DNA of 64,000 nucleotides from Phymatolithon calcareum (GCA_977006965.1 OZ345358.1:1240001-1304000); one strand, 5' to 3'. Positions 45,101-55,377 are shown, counted from the first letter of the stretch. Numbers and translations are program-made. The notes: generated from the sequence alone by a model not told the origin.

Positions 45101-46450
45101 ACTATGGTCGCGCGCACCCAGTACAGTATGCCAGTCGTTCTTTGACGAATTCTGAGAGCAAGTACAGCACCTTCGAGCGCGAATCTCTTGCCGTCGTGTT
45201 CAAATTCAAGAGGTTCAGATACTTCTTCCTATCCAACCGAATGACTCTTTTCTCAGACTAGCAGGCACTGCAGCATAAGATCAACAAAGAGGATCTTCAT
45301 GGGCGGATTGCCCGCAGGCTTTGCTTTCATTCCGATTACGATTTCGAAGTGAAATACACGCGATGGAAGTGAAACGGTAACGTTGACTATTTTTCAAGGA
45401 GCCCGTTAAACCGTGGAAGTCATGGACCGGAACTCTGTGCTTTGATTTCGTTAGAACCAATAATAGAAGAGACGCTTTTAGAAGTTCCAAGTACCTTGAG
45501 TCGTTTCACACTCCTGCATCCAAGACGGAACGATTCGCACGACCCGTAAAACAGAGGGTGAAGAATTTTGTCCTTGCCGGGCCTAGACTTTTCCGTCGAA
45601 CTAAGAGAAGTGCTCGGTAATTTCCAAGCGCTGGAAGATATTGCCATTGCTCTCCACGACGAAATCGGTCACTGGGACTTCCGAGAAACGTACAAACCTA
45701 TTTCCGACATGTTTTGATGGCTTTCAATGCTCAATGATGTCGTAAGCACGTCCGCACCCGCGACGTATGCTAAAGTAACAAGCACTACCGCAAGTACTGT
45801 TCGACACAACATCAGCGATTGAGTAACATATTCGGTACTTGGTCGCTCGATTTTTCAGGACCGCTCTCGCAATTAGAGATAGGAAACTGCTAACTCTTTA
45901 TTAGTGTTGAGCACCTGATAGGGTGCCCGATTGCGGAAGCACTTCCAGATACGCTCAGTACAGATGTCGTTAAGTTCGTTCGGAGAGTATAGTTCAGCTA
46001 TTCGGCACTCCACGAAACATCCTCAGTGATAACGGCACTCAACTCACGGCCCCGTACACGCAAGACTACGCTGCCAGTATCCTTACCGCTTAGCGATTTG
46101 TTTCACCTTATTCTCCTTCGTCCAGCGGAAGGGTCGAAAGAATAGTTCGCATACTAAAGGCCGCGCTGCAGAAGACCGACGGAAATTCCACCGCCTCTTG
46201 GGACAATACACTACCATTAGTGCTCTCAGGGTACCGCCCGAGTGCGAGTGGAATTTCCCCTTTCTAGCTGATGTACGGAGCGGAGCCCAGGTTCTTCGAA
46301 GATCGCCGCATGATTCATCAAACAACCCTAACCGGGTCCGTAACGTCAAAGTTATCACTATTCTCGCAAAGAAAGCCGGCAGGATTGTCCCGCCGGGGGA
46401 AACCCCGAAACCAGCTTTCCACGTCGGCGATGACGTCCTGATATAGAACC
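42187..46450 (+). pseudogene. gag-pol of gypsy copy A, decayed
   Basis: Two Cys-His knuckles: CSSCKEEGHVSTQC (from 42929) and CRFCNKMGHSEVAC (about 42995-43037), as in Gag nucleocapsids. Protease active site LLDTGALLNVIS with DTG at 43621-43629. RT begins VDRMLDAGLIHPASS (44330) and includes MPFGLMNAPVTFQ (about 44540); the catalytic Y/F-x-D-D box is changed to LNDI (about 44625) and stops interrupt it. RNase H with AVLSQVNDYGRAHPVQYASR (about 45085-45140) and ESLAVVFKFKRFRYF. Integrase is only recognisable as fragments around 45700-46450. Roughly 0.5 kb of gag core is missing between the LTR and 42187 compared with copy B. Confidence 0.75.
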
Positions 46451-47709
46451 ACAGAGCACTGTTTGGTACGAAACTTCCTTTTGGATCTCCCAAGCGGTAT
46501 GGGCCACATCGTGTCATCGCCGCAAACCATCACTCTCAGTGGGCACAGGTCGCGCCGCGATATCCATGCGCGTCGTCTCACCAGGTACATACAGAGGAGA
46601 GACAAGGCTTTTACGACGCAATCGTGACCGGCATATGACCATGCATCTACATGTATAGTCGCCGTTTCGCATGCATATCGCTTTTCCTTCTTGACCATAT
46701 ACCTGTATTGAGAATCACTTCTGATTGTATCGTATGTTCGTACTTCCGTCATTTGCCGTCAAGGCGCAGTAACCGTGTCAACAGGAGAGGAAATTTGAAG
46801 TCATTGCATAAGACACGCTAATTCCCCCAGAAGATGCGATGTTCCCGGCTCCCCCAGCCTGAGTATTCTCCGTTCCGGTTATTCGATATCCTGCATAGTA
46901 GTGCGCGGAGATTACATCATCGAGGCAGTTGCCAAGACCGAACACACCTGCTACTCCGATACCGAAAAGGCATTTCCCGGGGACCGTCGGCAGACTGCCG
47001 CAATGCGGAGGGTCGCTCGAAACCCAGCGTAAGTCGACAGCCCACCATCAGCTGTAACAGACTACCGCATTCGTGCCAGAGAAAGCAGAACCTTTGCACT
47101 CCAGTGCGTCACCGCAGGAAAACGGAGGAGCCTTAAGCCGAGCATTTCGTCGAGCAGTTAAAGCAAAATTCCGGTCATTCCAGAACAGCTACTACACGCC
47201 ATTGACTTTACCACCTGCATTGCTCTGAACCAGTACCCATCCTGCTTTCGCCCTTCTAAAAACTGTGAACCAGAGCATTCTTCCGTAAGTGGTCTGAGCC
47301 GTCATGCTTTTTGTGAGCTACTGGACCTACTGTACATACAATATACCATAATTGTTTTCATCCACGCACTGAGCACGCTGCTTTCTGCAAAAATTTGCTT
47401 GCCACAGTATAGCTGCCGTTTTGCATACTGGTTAATCCTGCCGTCACCATCGCACCAATAATTCGGGATGTGCTCGAACAGAAAATGAAACACAAGCCCC
47501 ATCCCGCGTTCTCCTGGTGTCGGGTGCAGCACGCGGGCAGTTTTTAGACAGCCCATGGACCGCCGACGGCGCTGGCAGGCATGCAGAAGAGCTCCCAACA
47601 ACCCAGGACCCACTAAGGTCCGACACCGGACCGGTTGGGAAATGGTGACTTCGGCCGTCGAAATTTCTGAATCTTACAATCGTCAGTCGTCCAATCATGG
47701 TCACTCCCG
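46451..47709. other. 3' internal part of gypsy copy A
   Basis: No recognisable protein. Ends with CAATCGTCAGTCGTCCAATC (47685-47704) just before the right LTR, a segment also found at 39795-39814. Confidence 0.4.
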
Positions 47710-47950
47710 TATGACACATTCGTTGCTGGCTGCATTCGTGTAGCTCTTTTATTTTTGCTTAGATATGAATTACTATCCCATGTTGTACTTCTCCACGTGG
47801 AATGACGGTCACCCCGCGAGATGTTCTAGGTTATATGCGAGGGCGCAACTACATGTAGTTGCACACCCGCATCTCCCGGAGACAAGCTCTTCGTCAGCGC
47901 AAAAAAGAACCTTCGCCTGAAAACAAACACACACGCGCAGAACACTTTTA
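47710..47950 (+). repeat. Right LTR of gypsy copy A
   Basis: Counterpart of 41844-42090. Contains a small extra palindrome GCAACTACATGTAGTTGC (about 47849-47866) absent from the other LTR copies. Confidence 0.65.
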
Positions 47951-48690
47951 CCCCCTTAGCTATCAATCCGAATTATTAGAAATATCTGATATTTTTATCT
48001 TCTGGTGTTCTGAGCCAATTCAGAAAAGTACTTTTTCGTAATATTTATGGAACTAGATAAGTACCAGACTGCAAGTTCAGATTTTCCGCCTAATATTGAG
48101 AACATGAAACTAACATTTCTTGAGCGTATTTTTCGCGAAGAATATCAAACAAATTTTTTCAGCCAGTGAACGGAGTGGGAAATATTTTTTGGCTTTGCGG
48201 AATGATTCCGAATGGAATTTGACATAACGGAACAGGTACGCATACGGAATTTACGCAAATTCCTTGATTCCGTTCGTTCGCAATCCGTCCGTTGCCACCC
48301 CTGATCTCGATTTCTAGCATTATTAAATTGCCCATTGCTTGTTTCTCTTCCTATTCTGCTCTGTCATCCATCTGTGGTTGCGTTAGGTCGAGTTGAAGAG
48401 TTTCCAGCAGCATCGCTGCTAGTTCATCGTAGTTGTCGTTATACGCCGAGGGATTTCGAAGGGGGAAGCGGCCGAAAAACCGCTTAAATGCCCTAAGTCT
48501 GTGTTTTCTCTACTTGATTTGGATTACGGGGTTTTGATTCTCGTTCATATCCACAGCGATTTTTCATTTTTTGACCTTCTCCGTCTCGCTCCATGCCAGT
48601 GACAAGCTGCACTTACGGGACGGTGGAAGACTGGCATGGACCCCAGTCCCGTCAGTACTGCTATGATCCACCAATATTAAGAAGAGGATA
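47951..48690. other. Spacer with possible hAT terminus
   Basis: CCGTTGCCACCCCTG at 48289-48303 is the inverted form of CAGGGGTGGCAACGG, a common hAT element end, preceded by CGGAA-rich subterminal words (48190-48280). The partner end was not found. No gene recognised. Confidence 0.35.
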
Positions 48691-48698
48691 TGTGATGT

Positions 48699-48704
48699 TT
48701 TATT
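48699..48704 (-). terminator. Polyadenylation signal for exchanger gene 1
   Basis: AATAAA on the minus strand (TTTATT on plus) about 70 bases past the stop codon of the gene at 48772-50478. Confidence 0.45.
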
Positions 48705-48771
48705 TTAAAAGATCACAACATCTCAATTAGAGTAGCAGGGAAACGTCACACTCTGTTCTCCTAAAATCTCC

Positions 48772-50478
48772 TTAATTCGAATTTCTCTGCCCCGTGAGGG
48801 ACCGTTCATGAACAGTCTCCTGGTCCATTCCCGTGGATCGAAGTGCTCTTAGGAGCGCAACAAGCTCCAGCAAAGCACCTGTTCCAAAGTATGTCGCCAA
48901 GGTTGATTTTCTCCACCCAACGTTGAGTCCAGAGATATCCAAAAGCGAGTACGTCAAAAACGCTGCATACATCGTGAGCAAGGAATATCCAACCTTCTTG
49001 GACAGTTTCCACTGGCGCAGGGCGAGCACCGAGACAAGCTCAATGGTGATGCAGATCGGAATGGCGAACGGTATTACCAGGAGCCCGACATGATCCACTG
49101 CAATTGCATGCGCCTTCCTTTTGGCCAACCCACCAATAAACCAAGGAAGACCGAGACCGACTAGGATGTTAAAGACATTACTCCCGATAGCGTTACTCAC
49201 CGCCATATCGCCAAAACCATTCCTCGCCACAGCAACACTTGCAAGAGCATCTGGTACGCTGGTACCTGCCGCGAGAATTGTGAGACCCATGACCGACGAT
49301 GGAATTCCGATGAAGCAGCCAGCAAGACGCGCCGCCTCGACCATTCCATATGATATAGCCATGATCCATACAATGGAAGTGGCAAACGTCAGAGGCCACC
49401 ACTTCTTTGTCTCATCTGTGTCGCACTTGACTATTGTCCACCGAAACAGGAATTGCCAGGGGAATACGAGCGGTAATGTTATCCAGCCGAGAGTAGTTGC
49501 CGGCAGCTCAACGCCAAGGAAGAAGCTCTGTGTGCTTTCTTTTTCCTCTAGTGGTATCTCGACTTCAGGGTTGTCATCCAGCATTTCAGGTTCTACTTGC
49601 TCAGTATTCTGAGTGTCTGCGTCAGGGGAGTTGTTCCTCTCAGCGTTTTTCTGGAAACATGACATTCCACGCTCCACGTCCACCTGGGAAGAAGCCACAT
49701 TCATCTGGTTTGCCCACTGCTTTGTAAACTTAAAGTAGGGCGTATTACCAAATTTCATGAACAGGATGTAAAGCGCGTAACCGACCAACAAAATGAGCCC
49801 CTCCCACCAGTCAGCACGCCCGCGGGTTGGGAAGAGAACAAACACCAGCACAGTCATGACACTGGCGATGTAGAAGAAGGAATCCCTGAGAAGCGGGCGA
49901 AAGTCCAGCAGCAGTGGAGATTGTTTGGCGACTGTGGCAGCGAGACCGATGATGACGAGAATGTTGAACACAGCGCTACCGACAATGGTACAAATGCCAA
50001 CGTCATCTTCTGTGAAAAACACGGACACCATGCTGGTGAACAGCTCCGGTGCACTTGACCCTGCGGCCATGAAGGTGGCTCCAGCAACATCGGGACTGAG
50101 GGCGAGACGATCACAGATGCACTCTAGCGACGGTACAAAATAGTCGTCGGTGACTAGGGCGAGTCCGATAAATGTGAAGACTATGGCTGGGAGCAGGAGA
50201 GCTAGCCAGACGCGATTGGTAGACCGCAGGAAGTTTGTCGGCGTTGTGCCGTCACAAAAGTTTACACTGTAGCCTGCGGCGCGGGCGGAAGTAGGTAGAG
50301 GAAATGAAGGCACTCCTTGTCTCGCTGTGGACAAAGATTCACTTCGGGTACCATGCGTCAAAACAGCTCGAAGGACAATGAGAGTGAGTACCGACAAAAC
50401 TGACGCAATCGGCAAATTTTCTCTACGTGCACGCCGGAAGCGAGAGGTAAAGCGCCTCCAAGAGGCTGGCGGAGGCAT
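48772..50478 (-). CDS. NCKX-type Na+/Ca2+(K+) exchanger, paralogue 1
   Basis: Predicted protein of 568 residues, intronless. I start at the ATG at 50478 because it aligns with the ATG of paralogue 2 and no ATG lies upstream before a stop at about 50580. Order: basic N-terminus, a first hydrophobic anchor (about 22-41), a lumenal/extracellular Cys-containing loop, a membrane cluster with alpha-1 repeat SPDVAGATFMAAGSSAPELF (about 128-147) and GSAVFNIL, an acidic Glu/Asp/Asn-rich cytosolic loop (about 280-330), then a second cluster with alpha-2 LTILAAGTSVPDALAS and GDMAVSNAIGSNVFNILVGL. The family swaps Na+ for Ca2+ (and K+ in NCKX) across membranes. At residue 437 it has Asn in S-N-V-F-N-I where NCKX members, and paralogue 2, have Asp. 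A TTAA-flanked transposon begins 104 bp upstream of the start. Confidence 0.9.
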   Translation of the reverse strand: MPPPASWRRFTSRFRRARRENLPIASVLSVLTLIVLRAVLTHGTRSESLSTARQGVPSFPLPTSARAAGYSVNFCDGTTPTNFLRSTNRVWLALLLPAIVFTFIGLALVTDDYFVPSLECICDRLALSPDVAGATFMAAGSSAPELFTSMVSVFFTEDDVGICTIVGSAVFNILVIIGLAATVAKQSPLLLDFRPLLRDSFFYIASVMTVLVFVLFPTRGRADWWEGLILLVGYALYILFMKFGNTPYFKFTKQWANQMNVASSQVDVERGMSCFQKNAERNNSPDADTQNTEQVEPEMLDDNPEVEIPLEEKESTQSFFLGVELPATTLGWITLPLVFPWQFLFRWTIVKCDTDETKKWWPLTFATSIVWIMAISYGMVEAARLAGCFIGIPSSVMGLTILAAGTSVPDALASVAVARNGFGDMAVSNAIGSNVFNILVGLGLPWFIGGLAKRKAHAIAVDHVGLLVIPFAIPICITIELVSVLALRQWKLSKKVGYSLLTMYAAFLTYSLLDISGLNVGWRKSTLATYFGTGALLELVALLRALRSTGMDQETVHERSLTGQRNSN

Positions 50479-50581
50479 GTCAGCGACCAAGTGTTGGGTC
50501 GCAGATGTAAGATCAGAGAACAAGAAGCTCAGGACAAATCGGGCCGTGCGCACAAAAAATGTGTCGCCAGGCGGATGTTAA

Positions 50582-51652
50582 GGGTGGGAGAAACGCAGAC
50601 CCGGTGTCATACCACTTTGTAACAAACCTTCTATTTGTGCATAGCGAATTATGAGGAGGTTAATGCATCACAAAAGTTTCGACAAAGCATGAAGTGCGTC
50701 GTGACCCTGACAGTGCCAGGGTCACGACGCACTTCATGCTCGGCAGCCGCCAATAGGAACGCGACTGGACGCATGCGACCCTTAGATGCACAATGACAGA
50801 GCGCGAAGAGTGCGGAAATGGCTGCTTAGGCATGACCGAATCCGACGCGCATGCTCAGTACTGGCACGACGATGAGACGAAAACGTGGAGACGTGGCCGA
50901 CAACAATAGGACACTTTTGGCAGAATTAGAAAACCTGAGAACATGCAAAATGACTTTTACGCCAAATCGCTTGGATCCTCTGCATAGATTCTGTGCTCAC
51001 CTCATTCCGGCCTGAGAATCTGGCGCCGTCGCTTGTAGTCGCAGTGTCGTCCGATGTTCCGTCGCCTGAGGTGAAACGCGTAGTGTCGCCGTCTGGACCG
51101 ACTCCGAGAAATTGTCGCCACGCGAGCTGTGTATCGCAGTGTGCCAGTCCGGTATGAAGGGCGGAGTGAAGTATGGGTTCGTTAGATGAAGTGCTGGCCC
51201 CAGAGGTTGTTTCCTCTATGTCCATGGTTAGCGTACGAAGGGAGATGCACTCTGCGTGAGCTTCTTTGCATTCATCCGTGTCCGAAGAGTTTGGTTTTGG
51301 GAGTCCGCACTAGAGTTTGAAATATGCCCGCCAAAAACTTGAAACTGCTAAAAGTAGCTGCTTCAGATTACCGGAAATATTTCCGGCTCGGTTTGTGCAC
51401 TGAGTGCGGTGCCCTTCTGGGCGCTTGCCACCAAGCTTAATTCTAGTTATTTCTTTCCAATAAACGAGTCGAGCAACGAGAGCTGCCGCTACATTAGGAA
51501 CTCCTAATGTTCGCATGAGACTAGTAGGTTTTTTCCTATTTCTCTAGTATTTTTATGATGCAATCTCGCCCTAATGTTTCTCTTTCAAACGGGCTCGATA
51601 AATGATAATCTTGGAAAAGCGGTATGACACCGGGTCTGCGTTTCTCCCCCCC
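50582..51652. mobile_element. piggyBac-type element with TTAA target duplication
   Basis: TTAA at 50578-50581 and 51653-51656 bracket 1071 bp with 32-bp terminal inverted repeats (50582-50613 and 51621-51652) that differ at one base; each starts GGG and contains GAGAAACGCAGACCCGGTG. TTAA duplication is diagnostic of the piggyBac superfamily. A 99-codon minus-strand frame (51225-50926, opening MDIEETTSGASTSSNEP) and a 68-codon one (51516-51310) could be transposase N-terminal remnants; no catalytic core is present, so the element is non-autonomous. It sits between the two exchanger genes, close to the start of paralogue 1. Confidence 0.88.
50687..50739. repeat. Perfect 23-bp-arm hairpin inside TTAA element
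   Basis: Arms 50687-50709 and 50717-50739 with a seven-base loop, about 75 bp from the left TIR. Confidence 0.9.
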
Positions 51653-51754
51653 TTAACATTCCCCTGGTGTCGCGTATAAAACTCGAACTAGCGTAGAAAA
51701 TATCCTATGACCAGCACATGTATCCCGGTCACCAGCTTTGGCAGCGAAGCTCGG

Positions 51755-51912
51755 GAGGGGGGAAAATGTAATTTTTTATTTTAGTAGCCGGTATTCATCA
51801 ACACCAGAGATCCGCGCGGGGAAATTGTAAGTTTTTATTTTAGAAGCCCTCAACGCCAGAGTCGCCGACACCAGAGCAGCTTCCCATGTGCTACTTTCGC
51901 ATTGTCTAAAAA
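51755..51912 (+). repeat. Dispersed repeat left of exchanger 2 (1.5 copies)
   Basis: GGGAAATTGTAAGTTTTTAT then TTAGAAGCCCTCAACGCCAG and TCGCCGACACCAGAGCAGCT (51818-51912), preceded by a partial copy (51755-51815). The same roughly 95-bp module lies directly 3' of exchanger 2 at 54064-54165 in the same orientation; a short piece (GAGCCCTCAACGCCAGAACA) is at 39291. Confidence 0.7.
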
Positions 51913-52061
51913 TATCGCATCACACTATCATTTCTTCCGTCATTATTTTCTCTAATTCTAATAGTCTGTCCATCGCCCAGAGATCCGCGGGAGGACACGA
52001 CGATATCTTTTGTCGTGACGACACATGAGTTGCGGTTTCTTGCTGCATATAATAATTTGGC

Positions 52062-52113
52062 GGGGGTGGCTATTCGTCATTTATATATATATAAATGACG
52101 AATAGCCACCCCC
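52062..52113. repeat. Perfect 52-bp palindrome with TA core
   Basis: 52062-52087 is the exact reverse complement of 52088-52113; the centre is a run of TA steps. It lies about 360 bp upstream of the exchanger 2 start. Confidence 0.95.
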
Positions 52114-52470
52114 AATAAATTTCATTGAGGGCAGCTATTCTTCAAAAGAATGCCAATCATATGAACTGTATGAAGTAAAAAATTTTAAGCTACCACAAAC
52201 GTCCCCGTGAAAAAACACTGAAGCAACAACTTTGCTGCCATAACTTGGAAACGTTGTTGCTATGACGCATCATGCCATCGGCCCTCAACAACTAATCTGC
52301 TTATCGTAAAGTTTGAATTCCTACACATTGTTTCGTGACATCAGCGGTAATGCTCTTTCAGAACTTTTTTACAATTTAAGAAGCTCCGATCTTCGTCAGG
52401 TGCGATGGCAATTTGCTATCCTAAGTTTCAGGCTCTCTGATCTATCATCTGCGATCCAGCTGTCGCTGAT

Positions 52471-54045
52471 ATGCCTAAGTCGGCTGTTTCAAGGCACTTT
52501 ACCTCTCGATTTCGACGTTCACGTAGAGAAAATCTGCCGATTTCAATCTCGATTTTGTCACTATTAGCTCTCTTTGTCCTTGTAACTGTCTTGACGCACG
52601 ATACTCGAAGTGAGTCATTGTCCACCACCGCAAGACAAGGAGTGCCTTCATTTCTTCTACCGACTTCCGTCCGCGCCGCCGGCTACAGTGCAAACTTTTG
52701 TGAGGGCACAACGCCAACAAACTTCCTACGATCCACCAATCGCGCCTGGCTAGCTTTCCTGCTCCCAGCCATAGTCTTCACATTTATCGGACTCGCCCTA
52801 GTCACCGACGACTATTTTGTACCATCGCTAGAGCGAATCTGTGATTGTCTCTACCTCAGCCCTGATGTTGCTGGAGCTACCTTCATGGCCGCCGGGTCAA
52901 GTGCACCGGAGCTGTTCACTAGTATGCTGTCCGTGTTTTTCACAGAAGATGATGTTGGCATAGGTACTATCGTCGGCAGCGCTGTGTTCAACATACTAAT
53001 CACCATCGGGCTCTCTGCCGTACTCGCCAAACAAACTCTAAGATTGGACTTTCGCCCGCTTCTCAGGGATTCCTTCTTCTATATTGTCAGTGTCGTGGCT
53101 TTGTTGGTATTTGTTCTCTTCTCAACCCGCGGGCGTGCTGACTGGTGGGAGGGGCTCATTCTGTTGGTCGGATACGCACTCTACATCCTGTTCATGAGTT
53201 TTGGTAATGCGCCCTACTTTATGTTCACAAAGCAGTGGGCAAGGCAGATGAATGTGGCTTCTTCCCAGGGAGACGTGGAATGCGGAATGTCATGTTTCAA
53301 GAAAAGCACTGAAAGTAACAACTCTCCTGACTCAGACACTCAGAATACGGAGCAAGGAGAACCTGAGATGCTGGATGACAACCCTGAAGTCGAGATACCA
53401 CTAGAGGAAAAAGAAAGCACACAGAGCTTCTTCCTTGGCGTTGAGCTGCCGGCAACTACTCTCGGCTGGATAACATTACCGCTCGTATTCCCCTGGCAAT
53501 TCCTGTTTCGGTGGACAATAGTCAAGTGCGACACAGATGAGACAAAGAAGTGGTGGCCTCTGACGTTTGCCACTTCCATTGTATGGATCATGGCTATATC
53601 ATATGGAATGGTCGATGCGGCGAGTCTTGCTGACTGCTTCATCGGAATTCCATCATCGGTCATGGGTCTCACAATTCTCGCCGCAGGTACCAGCGTACCA
53701 GATGCTCTTGCAAGCGTTTCCGTGGCGAGGGCTGGTTTCGGCGACATGGCCGTCAGCAACGCTATCGGCAGTAATGTCTTTGACATTCTAGTCGGTCTCG
53801 GTCTACCCTGGTTTATTGGTGGATTGGCCAAGAGGAAGGCACAGGCAATTACAGTGGATCCTGTTGGGCTCGTGGTTATACCAATCGCCATTCTGTTCGG
53901 CATCATCATTGCGCTCGTGTCGGTGCTTGCCTTGCTCAAGTGGAAACTGACCAAAAAGGTTGGATATTTCTTATTCACAATGTATGCGGCTTTTTTGACA
54001 TACTCGCTTCTGGATGTCTTTGTACTCAAGATTGGTGGATCATAG
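52471..54045 (+). CDS. NCKX-type Na+/Ca2+(K+) exchanger, paralogue 2
   Basis: Predicted protein of 524 residues, intronless, divergently oriented to paralogue 1 and very similar to it across both membrane clusters and the acidic loop. Alpha-1 reads SPDVAGATFMAAGSSAPELF; alpha-2 reads LTILAAGTSVPDALAS and SNVFDILVGLGLPW with Asp at residue 438, the canonical NCKX residue. The C-terminus stops at VLKIGGS, about 45 residues earlier than paralogue 1, and the stop is followed within ten bases by a run of nine Gs. Similarity to paralogue 1 extends upstream of the ATG (52400-52470), where the frame is not maintained, supporting this ATG as the true start. Membrane Ca2+ extrusion or organellar Ca2+ uptake is the expected role; location cannot be told. 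Confidence 0.9.
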   Translation: MPKSAVSRHFTSRFRRSRRENLPISISILSLLALFVLVTVLTHDTRSESLSTTARQGVPSFLLPTSVRAAGYSANFCEGTTPTNFLRSTNRAWLAFLLPAIVFTFIGLALVTDDYFVPSLERICDCLYLSPDVAGATFMAAGSSAPELFTSMLSVFFTEDDVGIGTIVGSAVFNILITIGLSAVLAKQTLRLDFRPLLRDSFFYIVSVVALLVFVLFSTRGRADWWEGLILLVGYALYILFMSFGNAPYFMFTKQWARQMNVASSQGDVECGMSCFKKSTESNNSPDSDTQNTEQGEPEMLDDNPEVEIPLEEKESTQSFFLGVELPATTLGWITLPLVFPWQFLFRWTIVKCDTDETKKWWPLTFATSIVWIMAISYGMVDAASLADCFIGIPSSVMGLTILAAGTSVPDALASVSVARAGFGDMAVSNAIGSNVFDILVGLGLPWFIGGLAKRKAQAITVDPVGLVVIPIAILFGIIIALVSVLALLKWKLTKKVGYFLFTMYAAFLTYSLLDVFVLKIGGS

Positions 54046-54063
54046 CAGAGGGGGGGGGTCCAT

Positions 54064-54165
54064 GTCAGGGGAAATTGTAATTTTTGATTTTAGAAGCCCC
54101 CAGCCCCAGATTCGCCGACAACAGCGCAGCTAACCGTGTACTACTGTCACATTGTACGAGAATAT
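54064..54165 (+). repeat. Dispersed repeat right of exchanger 2
   Basis: Copy of the module at 51818-51912 in direct orientation, beginning about 20 bp after the exchanger 2 stop codon. Confidence 0.7.
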
Positions 54166-54169
54166 AGTC

Positions 54170-54780
54170 TTTCGAGAACAACTTTTAATTGTACTTTTTA
54201 CATGTAATGAACACTATTATACTGCAGTCCATTCGTGGAAAGCTGGATGGCATTGCACAACATATCTTTGGATAACTTTAAGCAAGGACAGTCCATTTTT
54301 TGTCCTGAAGACCTCTTCGGGTTGCTTACGGTGTTCCTCGACCTCTATCGCTATTTCAATGTACTTTCTGATAATGTTGTGCAAGCAGCTGTTCTAAGCA
54401 TGCAAAATGCTTTGTTGATGGATAGATTAAGATACTCATGACGGAAGCATCTCTACACCTCTTGCTTCCAAATTCGTACGGCAAGTATGCGCGGAGTGAA
54501 TCGTTAGTCTTCCCTTGCTCTTGATGCGCCTCAACGGCTGTCAGTCCACTGGGGAGCTCAATGAAACGTACAAATATACTGTCGGTACTGATCCGACCCT
54601 GGAAAAAGATTTTGCGTGGAAGGAGAGCGTAATATCATATGGACATTAGCTCTCAGTGGAATGGTGAAGAAAAGGGGCATTTTATTTCGAACAGCCCGTA
54701 AAACTAAACATTCAATCACATAGGGACTTCAAGGTAAAATGAGGAGGGAAGTATCTGCTTCCATGAGAGCATCCTACAAT
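54170..54780. other. No gene recognised
   Basis: Short open frames only (for example 54152-54397). Confidence 0.35.
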
Positions 54781-54783
54781 TGA

Positions 54784-55265
54784 TTGGTTTACGAGCTTCA
54801 ACAGCGATCGAGAAGGCATCAGAAATGGCAAGAGCACTCATCCAACGAAAAACGCGAATTTGCAACAAGAACATATGCTGTTCCCGTCGCTCTTCCTTGC
54901 GTACATGATGTACAGTACATTTCCACCGTGTGCAGCTATGAAATAGTTTGGATGCGAGATGCCGTAGAGTTCACCCCCCAGGACATTTCTATACATCATA
55001 AAATCAGCATCATGGATAGCCCTACAGTAAAGGCCTCTGGACCAGACAGGGTACAGTACGAAACGCTGATGGTAGACCCGATTCTGAGCACAATTGTATC
55101 ATTCGTGATTTGGAAATTGTGTAGCTGGTAGAAACCGGTCCCGTTGACATGGAGAACATCCCAACTGGTATCTATGTAAAACGACGGGAATATAGCACTG
55201 CCGACTAGCTACCACCCAATTTAGTCCTAAGCCATAGAAGGAAGCTTATCGAAATGGCTCTCGAC
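54784..55265 (+). pseudogene. LINE reverse transcriptase N-terminal fragment
   Basis: A 115-codon frame contains KASGPDRVQYETLMV, resembling the K-x-P-G-P-D-G-x entry block of LINE reverse transcriptases, then a tryptophan-containing stretch ending in a stop; following frames continue with PLTWRTSQLVSM and LVLSHRRKLIEM-like segments that fit the W-x-x-S and Y-R-P-I-S-L...K-x-x-E region. Frameshifts and stops are frequent and the catalytic box is absent. Confidence 0.5.
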
Positions 55266-55377
55266 AGGTAAGTACAAATTACATATGACTTAACTTATAG
55301 ATACCAGAAAAGCATTTAATGAAGAGAGAAAGCACATACTATCTAAGCGGACTGCCGAAGCACATCGAATAACATTC

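Larger units (their letters stand above)
41844..47950 (+). mobile_element. Ty3/gypsy LTR retrotransposon, copy A
   Basis: Related sequences at about 41844-42090 and 47710-47950 serve as LTRs, in the same orientation, around gag, protease, RT, RNase H and integrase remnants in Ty3/gypsy order. LTR divergence is considerable, so the insertion is old. A second, inverted partial copy is at 60465-63148. The left LTR starts exactly inside the right TIR of the pogo-like element. Confidence 0.75.

Noticed and set aside
50479-50553. 25-codon N-terminal extension of exchanger 1
   Set aside because: It begins at GTG with no ATG before the upstream stop, and the paralogue loses the frame here; the aligned ATG at 50478 is the better start.
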